From assembly GCA_963664625.1 (NCBI GenBank), contig OY761541.1:1426001-1490000 (forward strand): a stretch of 64,000 nucleotides of DNA. Direction: 5' to 3'. A model generated the notes under the pieces. That model was given only the letters and a program-made list of their open reading frames with translations. It was not told the DNA's origin and did no database searches. Of this stretch, positions 25,666 through 35,024 are shown in pieces. Numbering within the stretch: the first letter of the stretch is position 1; every line of letters starts with the position of its first letter. A program made the translations under genes and the position numbers. The DNA comes from CBDCFV01 sp963664625 (lineage in GTDB: Bacteria > Chloroflexota > Dehalococcoidia > Lucifugimonadales > UBA3495).

Positions 25666-25854
25666 ATGGCCGACGGACCTTCAATCCAGGGGCCGGGCAG
25701 CGACACACCACCTCCATGCCAAGCCGAGGGAAATCGCAAGAGACCGTTCCCGCGGGTCCGGACGCGGACCATCGCCCTGTGGGCATTGGCTATCGCCATT
25801 GGACACGTCATATATCACGCCCTGAGGGACCACGTGTTCCCTGACGCTTATTAA
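25666..25854 (+). CDS. Small single-pass membrane protein (tentative)
   Basis: 62 aa: a Pro/Arg-rich N-terminus, then one hydrophobic segment TIALWALAIAIGHVIYHAL (about residues 35-53) and a short tail. It fits snugly between the isochorismatase-fold gene and the YbaK gene on the same strand, with no gap that could hold something else. It has no good Shine-Dalgarno sequence and could be read by reinitiation. No family recognised. Confidence 0.45.
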   Translation: MADGPSIQGPGSDTPPPCQAEGNRKRPFPRVRTRTIALWALAIAIGHVIYHALRDHVFPDAY

Positions 25855-25864
25855 CGGAGGCTGG

Positions 25865-26347
25865 ATGGACCTGCCGGCGCATCGTTTCCTGGACGAAAGT
25901 GACATTCCATATCAGCGGCTGTCCTTCCCATCCGACACCGAGAAGGGGGCCGCCAACGTGGCCTATGCCCTGGGCTATAGCGAAGCCCAGATGGTGAAAA
26001 CGCTCATCTTCGTGACTGGAGCGGGGGAACACGCCCTGGTAATGCTGGGCGGCGACAAGTCGGCCATTTCCGGACGGTTGAAAAAAGCACTGGGGTCCCG
26101 GAACATCAAGCTGGCTGCCCCGGCCATCGTCAAGGAGGTCACCGGCTACGAGATCGGTTCCATCCCGCCCTTCCACTGGCAGCCGCCCGGATTCCGCTCC
26201 ATACTTGACGCTTGTTTGATGGACGAAGAGGTCCTGGGGGTGGGCGCCGGCGTTTGGGGAGAAGAAATAATGATCACTCCGGAAGACCTGGTGGCGGCCG
26301 TCGGCGCGGAGGTGGTCGACCTTTCGGGCAAGGGCTTCCCGTCGTAA
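25865..26347 (+). CDS. YbaK/ProX-type aminoacyl-tRNA deacylase-like protein
   Basis: 160 aa, YbaK/EbsC fold. The typical features are LGYSEAQMVKTLIF (the catalytic-lysine segment), VMLGGDKSAIS, and VKEVTGYEIGSIPPF with the GxxPPF loop. Members hydrolyse mischarged tRNAs in trans (for example Cys-tRNA-Pro). ATG 25865 is preceded by GGAGG. It lies downstream of the isochorismatase-fold gene on the same strand. Confidence 0.87.
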   Translation: MDLPAHRFLDESDIPYQRLSFPSDTEKGAANVAYALGYSEAQMVKTLIFVTGAGEHALVMLGGDKSAISGRLKKALGSRNIKLAAPAIVKEVTGYEIGSIPPFHWQPPGFRSILDACLMDEEVLGVGAGVWGEEIMITPEDLVAAVGAEVVDLSGKGFPS

Positions 26348-26401
26348 CCCAATTGGACAGTCAATTCTTCAATATCCGGGAGTAGTCACCGAGGTTGCAA
26401 G

Positions 26402-26638
26402 ATGAGAACAGTCATATCAATTCCGGATTCAGTAGTTGAAGCGGCCGATTCCCTAGCAAAGAATCAGGGAATTTCAAGAAGCGAATTCTTCAGACGAGCG
26501 ATCGAAACTTACATAGCTTCTTGCCAGCCGTCAAACGTCCAAGCGACCCTTGACGCCATTTATAGTCAAGAAGAGTCCAAGGTAGATGATTTACTCGCTG
26601 GGCTGCAATGGGCATCGTTGCCCAAGGAAGATTGGTAA
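26402..26638 (+). CDS. Ribbon-helix-helix antitoxin
   Basis: 78 aa CopG/MetJ-like protein. The N-terminal strand MRTVISIPDSVVEAADSLA and SRSEFFRRAIETYIA form the RHH DNA-binding fold, and the Glu/Asp-rich C-terminus (SQEESKVDDLLAGL) would wrap the toxin. Its stop overlaps the MazF start (TAATG). Sampled GC is low for the region (27 of 60). Confidence 0.87.
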   Translation: MRTVISIPDSVVEAADSLAKNQGISRSEFFRRAIETYIASCQPSNVQATLDAIYSQEESKVDDLLAGLQWASLPKEDW

Positions 26639-26976
26639 TGCATCGTGGTGAGGTATGGTGGGCGGCACTTCCGGAACCACTAGGTTCCGGTCCGGGTTTT
26701 AGAAGGCCGGTCGTCATAGGCCAGATTGATCAATTCAACGCCAGCCGCATCAACACAGTTATTGTTATTGCCGTTACGTCAAATTTGAGGCTCGCTAATG
26801 CTCCAGGCAACGTGTTTCTGGATGGCGCAAGTTGTGGGTTGCCAAAGGATTCTGTGCTTAATGTTTCTCAGGTTTTAACCATCGACAAGTCATCCTTGAC
26901 TGAACGGATCGGAAGATTACCCAACCATACAATCGACGCAATGGATACAGGACTGCGGTTAGTCTTGGGCCTGTAA
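26638..26976 (+). CDS. MazF/PemK-family toxin (mRNA interferase)
   Basis: 112 aa: MHRGEVWWAALPEPLGSGPG, then RRPVVIGQIDQFN and TVIVIAVTSN, the classic MazF strands. The protein is an endoribonuclease toxin neutralised by the RHH antitoxin just upstream; the genes overlap by one base. The late part (SVLNVSQVLTIDKSSL) matches the PemK pattern. A complete type II module of low GC, probably transferred. Confidence 0.9.
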   Translation: MHRGEVWWAALPEPLGSGPGFRRPVVIGQIDQFNASRINTVIVIAVTSNLRLANAPGNVFLDGASCGLPKDSVLNVSQVLTIDKSSLTERIGRLPNHTIDAMDTGLRLVLGL

Positions 26977-27036
26977 TGGTCCCCAAGTGAATGTCTGTGA
27001 TGATAATGATGGACAGGTAACTTAGTCGATGTCTTT

Positions 27037-28374
27037 CTAGTCCTTCTTCCCCCACCACTTCTTCAACCGTTCCCCAATCTCTTTCTCTGCGCCCTCCTGA
27101 CCGGGGTGGTAGTAGCGGCGGTCCTTGAGCTGTGGAGGCAGGAACTCCTGGTCGACGAAGTGGCCTTCGTAGTCGTGGGAGTATTTGTAGTCCCTCCCGT
27201 AGCCCATCTGCCGCATCAGCCCGGTGACGGCGTTGCGCAGATGCAGCGGTACCGGCTCGTTGGGCATCCGTCTCACATCCTCCAAAGCCTGTTCCAAGGC
27301 CATGTAGGCCGTGTTGCTCTTAGGGGCCGAGGCCAAGTACACCGTCGCCTCTGCCAGCGGAATACGGCCCTCGGGCATCCCCAGGAAGTGGACCGCCTGC
27401 TGGGCGGCCATAGCCACCGGCAAAGCTTGCGGCTCGGCAAGGCCGATGTCCTCGGCGGCCAGCACCACCAAACGTCTGGCGATGAAAAGCGGGTCTTCCC
27501 CGGACTCGATCATCCGCGCCAGCCAGTACAGGGCGCCGTCGGGAGAAGAACCCCTCACCGACTTGATGAAGGCGGAGATGGTGTCGTAGTGGCCCTCCCC
27601 AGCCTTGTCGTACATGGGAGACCGGCGTTGCAGAGCTTCGGCGATGGTCTCCAAGTCTACCCGACGCATTCCGTCCTCACCGGGAGCGGTGGCGAAGGCG
27701 GCGGTCTCCAGGGCGTTGAGCGCGATCCGGGCGTCACCGTTGGAGATGTTCACCAGGTGGGCTATGGCATCCTCCTGGAGCATGGCGCCCATTTCACCCA
27801 GTCCGCGGTCGGTGTCCGCGATGGCCCGTTTCACGATGGTTTCCACTTGGTCGGGCGTCAGGCTTTGCAGGGCAAACACCCGGCTCCGCGACAACAAGGG
27901 CGCGATTACTTCAAAAGAGGGGTTCTCGGTAGTCGCGCCGATGAAGGTGATGGAGCCGTTCTCGACGTGGGGGAGAATAACGTCCTGCTGGGCCTTGTTG
28001 AACCGGTGAATCTCGTCGACGAACAGGATGGTAGCCTGACCTTGCATTCCCTTCAGGTCCCGGGCCTCGACGACGATACGGCGCAGGTCAGCCACGCCGG
28101 ACGTAACGGCACTCAATGACTGAAAAGCGGCTTTGGTGACCGTTGCCACCAGCCTAGCCAGCGTGGTCTTGCCCGTGCCCGGCGGCCCCCAGAGGATGAA
28201 GGAGGGAACACGGCCAGCGGCGATTGCCCTAGTCAGGACTCGACCGGGCCCTACAATCTGGTCCTGGCCCACAAACTCTTCGAAACTGCGGGGCCGCATA
28301 CGCTCAGCCAGCGGCGCATCCCGTTCCATTTGGACCCGTTCCTGGCGTTCAAACAGCGATTCTGACGAAGCCAT
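27037..28374 (-). CDS. rarA: Replication-associated recombination protein A (RarA/MgsA)
   Basis: 445 aa clamp-loader-like AAA+ ATPase. Walker A is GPPGTGKTTLA (about residue 64), Walker B LFVDEIHRFNKAQQD, and the sensor ATTENPSFEV. The C-terminal tetramerisation domain (MRQMGYGRDYKYSHDYEGHF) is present. It acts at stalled forks and on ssDNA gaps. ATG 28374 is the start. It stands alone, convergent with the MazF module. Confidence 0.95.
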   Translation of the reverse strand: MASSESLFERQERVQMERDAPLAERMRPRSFEEFVGQDQIVGPGRVLTRAIAAGRVPSFILWGPPGTGKTTLARLVATVTKAAFQSLSAVTSGVADLRRIVVEARDLKGMQGQATILFVDEIHRFNKAQQDVILPHVENGSITFIGATTENPSFEVIAPLLSRSRVFALQSLTPDQVETIVKRAIADTDRGLGEMGAMLQEDAIAHLVNISNGDARIALNALETAAFATAPGEDGMRRVDLETIAEALQRRSPMYDKAGEGHYDTISAFIKSVRGSSPDGALYWLARMIESGEDPLFIARRLVVLAAEDIGLAEPQALPVAMAAQQAVHFLGMPEGRIPLAEATVYLASAPKSNTAYMALEQALEDVRRMPNEPVPLHLRNAVTGLMRQMGYGRDYKYSHDYEGHFVDQEFLPPQLKDRRYYHPGQEGAEKEIGERLKKWWGKKD

Positions 28375-28390
28375 AGAAGCGTCCCCCTCC

Positions 28391-28417
28391 CGTTATTCCC
28401 GCCTTTGCGGGAATCCC
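28391..28417 (+). repeat. Palindromic repeat copy
   Basis: CGTTATTCCCGCCTTTGCGG followed by GAATCCC, between rarA and the luciferase-like gene, both on the minus strand. Confidence 0.8.
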
Positions 28418-28451
28418 GCCGGGGGCAAGCCCGACCGGCGCATGTTCAAAA

Positions 28452-29465
28452 TCATTCCTGGAATGGGGGCATGACCTCCGCGGCGAACAACCGCATGGAG
28501 TTGCTCACCTCTTCGTTGGTCAACATGCCGCCGGTGTTGAACCAACAGATGAAAGTGTCGGGATCGTACATCTCCTTGAACCGGTGCAGCTTGTCCGCTA
28601 CTTGTTCCGGTGTGCCCACGGCAGCGAACTCGTCCAGCACTGTTTCATAGTCCAGGGACGTCGCCCGAGAAGAACCTCGGGAACCTCCCATGTCCCGCAG
28701 GGTGCCGAGGTAGTTGTTGATGGTTTTCTCGAACCCGCGGCGGGCTTCCTGCTCCGAATCGGCAACGTTGACGTGAACGGTCACGTTGACGTTGAGCTTG
28801 TCTTCATCGTGACCGTGGTCTGCAAGGTTCCGCCGGTACGACGCCAAGCCGTCCACCGCGCCTTGGGCGGTAACGATGGTCGGCGCAACCAGGATGTTGT
28901 GGCCCAGTTGGCCTACTATGTCAAAGGTGTCGGCGCTGTTGGCCGCGATGTAAACCGGAGGATGGGGTTGCTGGACAGGCCGGGGGGCGATGTCTATATC
29001 GTTCACTTGATAGTAACGCCCCCGGTGGGAATACTTCTTCTCGGTCCACATGCCCAGGACCATTTCCAAGCTTTCCAGGAACCGGTCCCTGGCCTCTTCG
29101 TGGTCTACACCGTAGCCTTGGAAATGGGCGGGGATCGCGCCGCGTCCGATGCCGAAAATCGACCGGCCATTCGACATTACGTCCAGCGTGGCGGCTTCTT
29201 CCGCCAACCGGATGGGCTGGTGCAACGCCACCAGATGCACGGCAGTGCCGATCTTGATTTGCTCCGTGGTCTGGGCGACGGCAGCCGCCACCATCAAGGG
29301 CGCGGGCATCACCGAAAAACGCGCGTTGAAGTGCAACTCGGCCAGCCACATTGAGTCAAACCCCAATTGGTCAGCCAACTGGCATTGGGATATGGTATCC
29401 CGGTAGCGGGCGGCAGGCTCTTGGTCAACCGCACACGGCATCTGGTAGAACACGCCGAATTTCAT
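28452..29465 (-). CDS. LLM-class flavin-dependent oxidoreductase
   Basis: 337 aa TIM-barrel luciferase-like monooxygenase or F420-dependent relative. Typical elements: FDSMWLAELHF, TTEQIKIGTAV, PIRLAEEAATLDVMSNGRSIFGIGRG, and the C-terminal GTPEQVADKLHRF. The choice of FMN or F420 cannot be read from this. The substrate is unknown. Such enzymes are abundant in SAR202-like genomes, where they are thought to oxidise recalcitrant organic matter; that is only suggestive. Confidence 0.88.
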   Translation of the reverse strand: MKFGVFYQMPCAVDQEPAARYRDTISQCQLADQLGFDSMWLAELHFNARFSVMPAPLMVAAAVAQTTEQIKIGTAVHLVALHQPIRLAEEAATLDVMSNGRSIFGIGRGAIPAHFQGYGVDHEEARDRFLESLEMVLGMWTEKKYSHRGRYYQVNDIDIAPRPVQQPHPPVYIAANSADTFDIVGQLGHNILVAPTIVTAQGAVDGLASYRRNLADHGHDEDKLNVNVTVHVNVADSEQEARRGFEKTINNYLGTLRDMGGSRGSSRATSLDYETVLDEFAAVGTPEQVADKLHRFKEMYDPDTFICWFNTGGMLTNEEVSNSMRLFAAEVMPPFQE

Positions 29466-29542
29466 GTGTGGCCTCTTAACAAAACGGTTTCTGCCCTGAT
29501 TCTACACCACTTTGCCAGCCGGCACCGAGTATAAGTGATAAT

Positions 29543-30049
29543 ATGAACCAAACCAATTGGCGGGAAAGCAAGAGGATGGAGTCTTCCATTTCGGGATCGG
29601 AAAAATACGCAGAACTGAGCTGCCAGTACATCGAAAGGGCCGATGAGTATTTGCAGGCGGGGGACCGGGTACAGGCATCGGAGAAGGGCTGGGGCGCAGT
29701 GGCAGAGGCCGTCAAATCCATAGCCGAGAATAGGGGATGGAACCACAATAGCCAACGGCTGCTGAACGACATAGCGTTTCAGCTATCGGAAGAGTGGGGC
29801 CGTCCTGACGTGCGAACACTGTTCAATGCAGCAAAAGACTTGCACATCAACTTTTATGAAGACAATCGGGGACTGGACGACATTGCGGCCAGCGTCGGCG
29901 ATGCCAAGACACTGCTAAGGGAACTGGAAATCCTGCGCCAACAACCACCCCAACCGGTAGCTCTCGACAGCAGGGAGCGGCGACTACGCTGGCGGCGGCT
30001 AACGGGCGAGTTGCTGCCGTTGGGGTCCGAGCCGGACACAGCGGAATGA
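29543..30049 (+). CDS. PaREP1/HEPN-like protein
   Basis: 168 aa, resembling the PaREP1 family: YAELSCQYIERADEYLQAGDRVQASEKGWGAVAEAVKSIAENRG, then LFNAAKDLHINFYED. PaREP1 proteins are helical HEPN-superfamily members of unknown role, known mostly from archaea and a few bacteria. The start could be ATG 29543 or ATG 29576, with weak Shine-Dalgarno sequence in either case. Two more, closer to each other than to this one, are at 61.35-62.22 kb. A terminator follows. Confidence 0.75.
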   Translation: MNQTNWRESKRMESSISGSEKYAELSCQYIERADEYLQAGDRVQASEKGWGAVAEAVKSIAENRGWNHNSQRLLNDIAFQLSEEWGRPDVRTLFNAAKDLHINFYEDNRGLDDIAASVGDAKTLLRELEILRQQPPQPVALDSRERRLRWRRLTGELLPLGSEPDTAE

Positions 30050-30060
30050 AGGCAAGAATG

Positions 30061-30092
30061 CGGGGGCAGTAACGAATATCCGCCCCCGTTTC
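30061..30092 (+). terminator. Rho-independent terminator after the PaREP1 gene
   Basis: The 7-bp stem CGGGGGC/GCCCCCG (30061-30067, 30082-30088) is followed by TTTCGTTCT on the + strand, 12 bases after the stop codon. Confidence 0.7.
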
Positions 30093-30116
30093 GTTCTACG
30101 GAGAGAGGGCTTTCCC

Positions 30117-31681
30117 TTACAGGGGGATGTTGCCGTGCTTTTTGGCGGGAAGGTTGTCCCGCTTGTTCTGCAGCATCTCCAAGGCCCGCACCACGCGAGA
30201 GCGGGTGTCGGCGGGATCGATAACGTCGTCGACGAACCCCCGGCTGGCGGCGATGTAGGGGTTGGTGAACTTTTCCTGGTATTCGACTACCAGTTCCCGC
30301 CTGGTCTTGTCCGGGTCGTCGGCAGCCGCAATCTCACCACGATAGATGATGTTGACTGCGCCCTCGGCCCCCATAACCGCTATCTCAGCCGATGGCCATA
30401 CAAAGTTGACGTCGGCCCGCAGGTGCTTGCTGCTCATGACAATGTAGGCGCCGCCGTAAGCCTTGCGGGTGATGATGCTTATCTTGGGAACAGTGGCCTC
30501 GGCGTAGGCATATATCAGCTTGGCCCCGTGGCGGATGATGCCACCGTACTCCTGGTCCACGCCGGGCATGAACCCCGGAACGTCCACCAAGGTGACCAAG
30601 GGAATGTTGAAGCAGTCGCAGAACCGGACAAAGCGGGCCGCCTTGGTGGAGGCGTCTATATCCAGCACACCCGCCAGGTAGTCGGGTTGGTTGCCAACGA
30701 TTCCCGCCGTCCTGCCGTTAAAGCGGCCAACCCTACTACTATATTGGGAGCGAAGCTTTCGTGGACTTCCATGAACTCTTCGTCATCAACAATACGGTAG
30801 ATGATGTCCCGCATATCGTAGGGACGGTTGGCATCATCGGGCACCAAGTAACGCAACTCGGCGTCAGTGCGGCTCGGCGGGTCGTTGGTGGGCATCGGTG
30901 GGGGGTCGTCCAAGTTGTTGCCCGGCAGGAACCGCAACAGACGGCGAACCTCGGATATGCACTCCTGCTCGGTGCAATATACGAACTGGGCCACTCCGCT
31001 GCGGGAGGCGTGGGACTCAGCGCCGCCCAGTTCCTCGTGGGTAACGTCTTCTCCGGTAACGGCCTTGATCACGTCCGGGCCGGTGATGTACATCTGGCCG
31101 GTGCCGCTGACCATGAATATGAAGTCGGTGATGGCCGGAGAGTAGACCGCGCCGCCGGCGGCCGGCCCGACGATAACCGAGATCTGCGGGATAACCCCGG
31201 AGAACAGGGTGTTCCGCAGGAATATGTCCCCGTAGGCAGCCAAGCTGGAGGAACCTTCCTGGATCCTTGCGCCGCCGGAATCGTTCAGCCCCACCACGGG
31301 GCATCCGGTCTTGGCGGCCAAGTCCATCATTTTGCAGATTTTGGCGCTCACCGCTTCGGACAGGGAGCCGCCCAATACGGTGAAGTCCTGGGCATAGGCA
31401 AACACCTGCCGGCCATTGACGCGGCCGTAGCCGGTGACCACCGCGTCCCCCAGGAACTTGCGGTCGGCAAGGCCGAAATCGGTTGCCCGGTGGGTCACAA
31501 AAGTGTCCAGCTCTTCGTAAGCGCCGTCGTCCATCAACAAGGCAAGCCGCTCCCGAGCAGTCAGCTTGCCCCGATTGTGCTGCTGATCGATGCGGGCCTC
31601 GCCGCCACCCTTACGCGCTTCGGCGCGCATCTGTTGCAGGGTGTCCAGCTTTACGTCGATGGAACGTCTTTCTACCGCCAA
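30117..31681 (-). pseudogene. Acyl-CoA carboxylase beta subunit, broken by one frameshift
   Basis: The product would be a ~520-aa carboxyltransferase of the propionyl-CoA/acetyl-CoA carboxylase type. The N-terminal part reads KLTARERLALLMDDGAY, then GGSLSEAVSAKICKMMDLA and GLNDSGGARIQEG, to about residue 320. The C-terminal part, in another frame, has DVPGFMPGVDQEYGGIIRHGAK and ends normally at 30117. The break is at about 30725-30730: one G appears missing in TTGGCC, because restoring it gives the expected VGLGRFNGRTAGIVGNQPDYL. Both halves are well conserved, so sequencing error or a very recent mutation is more likely than old decay. The start is TTG 31681 behind GAGAGGTG. No biotin carboxylase gene is adjacent. 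Confidence 0.88.
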
Positions 31682-31811
31682 AGCACCTCTCGCGGTCTAT
31701 AACCGGCGCGGAATCACGCATCATCCTAGCAGACCACTATAGGCGGCGCAAGGAGAACGGCGGAGGGGCTCACTGTTCCGTTTGTTGGTCTGTACAGCGG
31801 CGCCGGTGCGG

Positions 31812-31838
31812 TGGATTCCCGCCTTCGCGGGAATGACG
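31812..31838 (-). repeat. Palindromic repeat copy (reverse orientation)
   Basis: TGGATTCCCGCCTTCGCGGG followed by AATGACG, the reverse complement of the forward form. A shorter relative (CCCCGCCTTCGCGGGGAAGA) lies at 31878-31899. Confidence 0.85.
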
Positions 31839-32775
31839 GATCGGCGCGCCCGTTCCTTGGTCGAGCCGGACTTGCTTCCCCGCCTTCGCGGGGAAGACGT
31901 TCCTGCGCCAGTTCTCCCGTTCGGCCCGGTTTTCTGTGGAGGCTGCGTTTCCGGCGGTGGGGAAAGGACTTAAGAGCAACAGGCGGCCAAACGCCAAGGT
32001 CACGACCGCTTCTATGACCTGATGACCCTCATCTTGCGCCTACGCCTTCGCCAGCTATCCGTCCGCCCAAGCTTTCAAAGCCTTGTGACCGGTCGACGCC
32101 GTCCGCATCCATGGCGGCGGCGCAGCGGTCCTCCGCTGGTCCCTTAGCCAACTGCCGGGAAGTTTGCCCCCGCACCAGAAAGTCTCAGGGGCGCGTTGAC
32201 GCAAGGAAATTTCTCTCGCGGGAGATCTCATCGCTTGCCTGAAAGCAGGCGGAATGGTAAACGCTATAACGGGCCAGCGGTTACTCAAGAACCGTATGGC
32301 CGCCGAGGGCAGCCAATAGGTTTCACATAGGCATTCGCCGGTTGCACCTACAAGGCCCGTTGTTAAGACTACTCAGCCCAAGGCGCCGCCGGAGTCAAGT
32401 CCGGGACGTCGGGCATGAGCGGCGATCTCAGCGCCGCAACACCGCAAGCAGGCACGGAAAGCCTGCCGGGCGATACCGCTTGGTTACACCTGTTGCTCTT
32501 AAGCCCTTTCCCCGATGATGGGCAACCACAAGGGTTGCCCCTACGTGGTGTCCCTCTTCAATGGAGAGGGGAAATATACAGTTTGTTGCCTCCTTTGGTG
32601 GGTTCGAGGCGGGCTGGCTGCAGTCCGGGCCCGCTTGTTGCTCGTCCTACCCTACCTGGGTGTAATACGAGGTGTCAACGAGGAAATGTCAGTGGCAGGG
32701 AAAGGCTGCGTTTGTGCAGGATAAACCGGAAAACTGGTATACTCAGAACAAATCCTCAGGAGCCAGCCAAGCAAC
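31839..32775. other. Repeat-rich intergenic region without a supported gene
   Basis: Nearly 1 kb without a convincing gene. It holds a shortened palindromic repeat (31878-31899), a partial family 2 repeat with CACATAGGCATTCGCCGGTT at about 32323-32353 (shared with 5023-5056), and another family 2 end (GGCAACCACAAGGGTTGCCC) at 32521-32540. Short minus-strand frames near 32.06-32.29 kb have no recognisable family. An accumulation site for small elements. Confidence 0.55.
32736..32743 (+). promoter_or_regulatory. Extended -10 promoter candidate
   Basis: The motif TGGTATACT lies 33 bases before the GTG start of the next gene. No strong -35 is seen. Confidence 0.4.
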
Positions 32776-33495
32776 GTGAGCACCAACGCCGGACCTCACC
32801 CCAACACTGTAATTGCCCGCATCATAGAAGAGTTGAACGCCAACCCGGAGCTGAAGCCCCTCCTGCTCCGAGTAATGCTGACTGAGGAATTTCTGTTGCT
32901 ACCCGCCAAGGTCGACCGGCTGGCCGAGTTGTACAGCGAACTAGCCGGCACGGTCAACGGGCTAGTATCCACGGTCAACAAACTGGCCGACACAGTAAGC
33001 GAACTAGCCGCCAAAGTTAACATCTTGGAAGTCAGGGTCAACCGGGTGGAGGGACAACTTGGAAACCTGCTGGGCGAGAAGTACGAGCGCCGCATTGCCC
33101 GCTCCATTCGCAGCAAGGCCCACTCGGAGCTAGGCATCCGGCGGGCCCAAGTGCTGCAGGGCGAGACCACCACCGATTACGAGTCCTTGCTCGACGCCAT
33201 TCTGGAAGCGAAATCCGCCGGGGTCGTTACACCTGAAGAGACAGATTCCCTGGAACGGGCGGACTATGTACTCTACGGCACAGACCTGACCAACGGACTG
33301 CCGCGAGCGGCAGTGGTGGAGGTGTCCATCACCATAGACCGACACGACGTAGACCGGGCCGCAGAGCGGGCCGGCACCCTGGGGCGGGTGATGGACTGCC
33401 CCTCGGCTGCGGCCGTAGTCGGAAACGACATCAGCGAATTCGACCGCCGGCGGGCGGAGGCCGTCGGCGTCAAGGTATTGATTATCGCCGAGTAA
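32776..33495 (+). CDS. Coiled-coil protein with PD-(D/E)XK-like C-terminal domain
   Basis: 239 aa, related in layout to the protein at 18.9-19.6 kb: IARIIEELNANPELKPLLLRVML at the N-terminus, then a coiled coil with 7-residue repeats (LAGTVNGLVSTVNKLADTVSEL, residues about 57-78), then a helical YERRIARSIRSKAHSELG segment. The end has ERADYVLYGTDLTNGLPRAAVVEVSITIDRHDVDRAAERA, a D...ExS pattern of restriction-endonuclease-fold proteins. The start is GTG 32776 behind a distant AGGAG. Function is inferred only; DUF3782-like relatives are uncharacterised. Confidence 0.7.
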   Translation: MSTNAGPHPNTVIARIIEELNANPELKPLLLRVMLTEEFLLLPAKVDRLAELYSELAGTVNGLVSTVNKLADTVSELAAKVNILEVRVNRVEGQLGNLLGEKYERRIARSIRSKAHSELGIRRAQVLQGETTTDYESLLDAILEAKSAGVVTPEETDSLERADYVLYGTDLTNGLPRAAVVEVSITIDRHDVDRAAERAGTLGRVMDCPSAAAVVGNDISEFDRRRAEAVGVKVLIIAE

Positions 33496-33618
33496 TCCGC
33501 TCGGTCCGTTAGTCTGAATCAGAACGGGACCGATTCATCCTGAAAGTGGGCTAAGTATGCAGTGGACACACAGACATAGTCCTCAGACCAGGCTGTGCTG
33601 ATTGATCTTCACGAACAT

Positions 33619-34839
33619 CTACTCGTTGGGCGATGACCCCTGCCTTAGAAGGATGCCGGCGGTGGTGAGGGACAAGGGGGTGGCGCTGACGATCAACAGG
33701 GCCAGCCTCAAGTCTCCGAAGTGTTCCTGGAGGAGTCCGGTAGCCAAGGGGCCAAGGGTGGAGCCCAGCGAAACCATCATGGCGATGAATCCCACGGCCA
33801 CGGCGACCTCGCGGGGCCTGATTCCCTGCAGGTGGAAGGGCACCGTGTAGAGAATGGGCCAGAAGCCCCATGCGACCCCGTTGAGAAAGTTCAGCAAGAG
33901 CAACAGGGGCACCGAACCGGTGAGAGGCATGGCGGCAAAGGTGTAGGCCATCAACGCTCCCAGTAACCCCAAAATCACCTTGTCCTGCCGGGTCAGGGTG
34001 GCCAGATACCCGACTCCCAAGCCGCTTACTCCCCCCATCACGATTCCCAACGCAAGCAGGCTGCCGGACCAGCGCAACGGGATGCGGTAGCTTTCCAGCG
34101 CCATGGTTGGGAAAAATGAGATAAAGGCGAAGAACGCCAGGGTCGCGCCCAGGAAGCCGAAGCCGGTTATCCACAGGTCGCGGTAGCCGAAGGCCCTGCG
34201 GATGATGTCTATGTCTAGGCCTTCGGAGCGCGGGCTCGCCGCGCGGTCCGAATTCTCCCGGCCTAATACGATCCACAGGACGGTCTCCACCGCCAAGAGG
34301 CCGCCGAAGACCCCCAGCGTCATGCGCCAATCGTTCCCAAGGCTGCTGAGGATGAACGGCGACGTCGCCACCCCTCCGCCAACCACCAATCCAAACATGG
34401 TGTTGCCCACCGCATTGACCCTGACAAATTCACGGGGAGGAAACCACTGCTGCATCAGGATGGCTTGGGCCGGCTGGCGGGCGATCACCGAGAAACCGAA
34501 GGCCAATCTGCCAAAAAGCAACAGGGCAAACACCGGGGCAGAGGCTTGAACAAAGATGAAGACGGTGGAGAAGACCATCGTCACCGAGGTCAACGCCTTG
34601 GGGCTGAACCGGGAGAACAACCAACTGAGGGGCACCGCCAACGTCAGGTTGCCCCAGAACGCCGCAGACCCAAGCACACCCTGTTGGGTAGGGGAGATGC
34701 CCAGTTCCGCGGTTATCTCAGGAAGCAGTATCCCGAAGGTGGACACAACCATGAAGCCTGAGACGCTGGAGACCATCCATATCACCATGACCACCCAGCG
34801 GTAGGACGAAAACTGTCCCCTGCTCTCCGCAACTTCCAC
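33619..34839 (-). CDS. MFS transporter
   Basis: 406 aa with about 12 hydrophobic segments and the loop motif LAFGFSVIARQPAQ. A major facilitator of the general organic-solute or drug type, without specific marks. The start is GTG 34839 behind a strong GGGTGGGGG; its G is shared with the TAG of a truncated upstream frame, so it was once or still is translationally coupled. Confidence 0.87.
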   Translation of the reverse strand: MEVAESRGQFSSYRWVVMVIWMVSSVSGFMVVSTFGILLPEITAELGISPTQQGVLGSAAFWGNLTLAVPLSWLFSRFSPKALTSVTMVFSTVFIFVQASAPVFALLLFGRLAFGFSVIARQPAQAILMQQWFPPREFVRVNAVGNTMFGLVVGGGVATSPFILSSLGNDWRMTLGVFGGLLAVETVLWIVLGRENSDRAASPRSEGLDIDIIRRAFGYRDLWITGFGFLGATLAFFAFISFFPTMALESYRIPLRWSGSLLALGIVMGGVSGLGVGYLATLTRQDKVILGLLGALMAYTFAAMPLTGSVPLLLLLNFLNGVAWGFWPILYTVPFHLQGIRPREVAVAVGFIAMMVSLGSTLGPLATGLLQEHFGDLRLALLIVSATPLSLTTAGILLRQGSSPNE

Positions 34840-35024
34840 TAAACAGGTCCCCCACCCATAAGCTCGCCGGTCTGGGCGCCGGCGTTATAGCTGCCCCGCT
34901 CCCAAGAGGTCTTTTCAAACGACTCGATGGATTCCGGCCAACTGGCAGTGTAGAAGTCCGACAATATACCGTCAATCGACTCGTGCTGTGGAGAGCCTTC
35001 CCGATAATGTAATATACAGAGCGA
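34839..35024 (-). pseudogene. 3' remnant of an unidentified gene upstream of the MFS gene
   Basis: An open stretch of 61 codons ends at the TAG overlapping the MFS start. It has good codon character (SDFYTASWPESIESFEKTSW, then NAGAQTGELMGGGPV). It begins directly after an in-frame stop at 35025 and has no ATG or GTG, only an internal TTG. I read it as the end of a gene whose 5' part has been lost. No family recognised. Confidence 0.45.

Noticed and set aside
32055..32288. A 77-codon minus-strand frame
   Set aside because: It lies in a repeat-rich spacer and its sequence resembles no family; frames shift within a few dozen bases.
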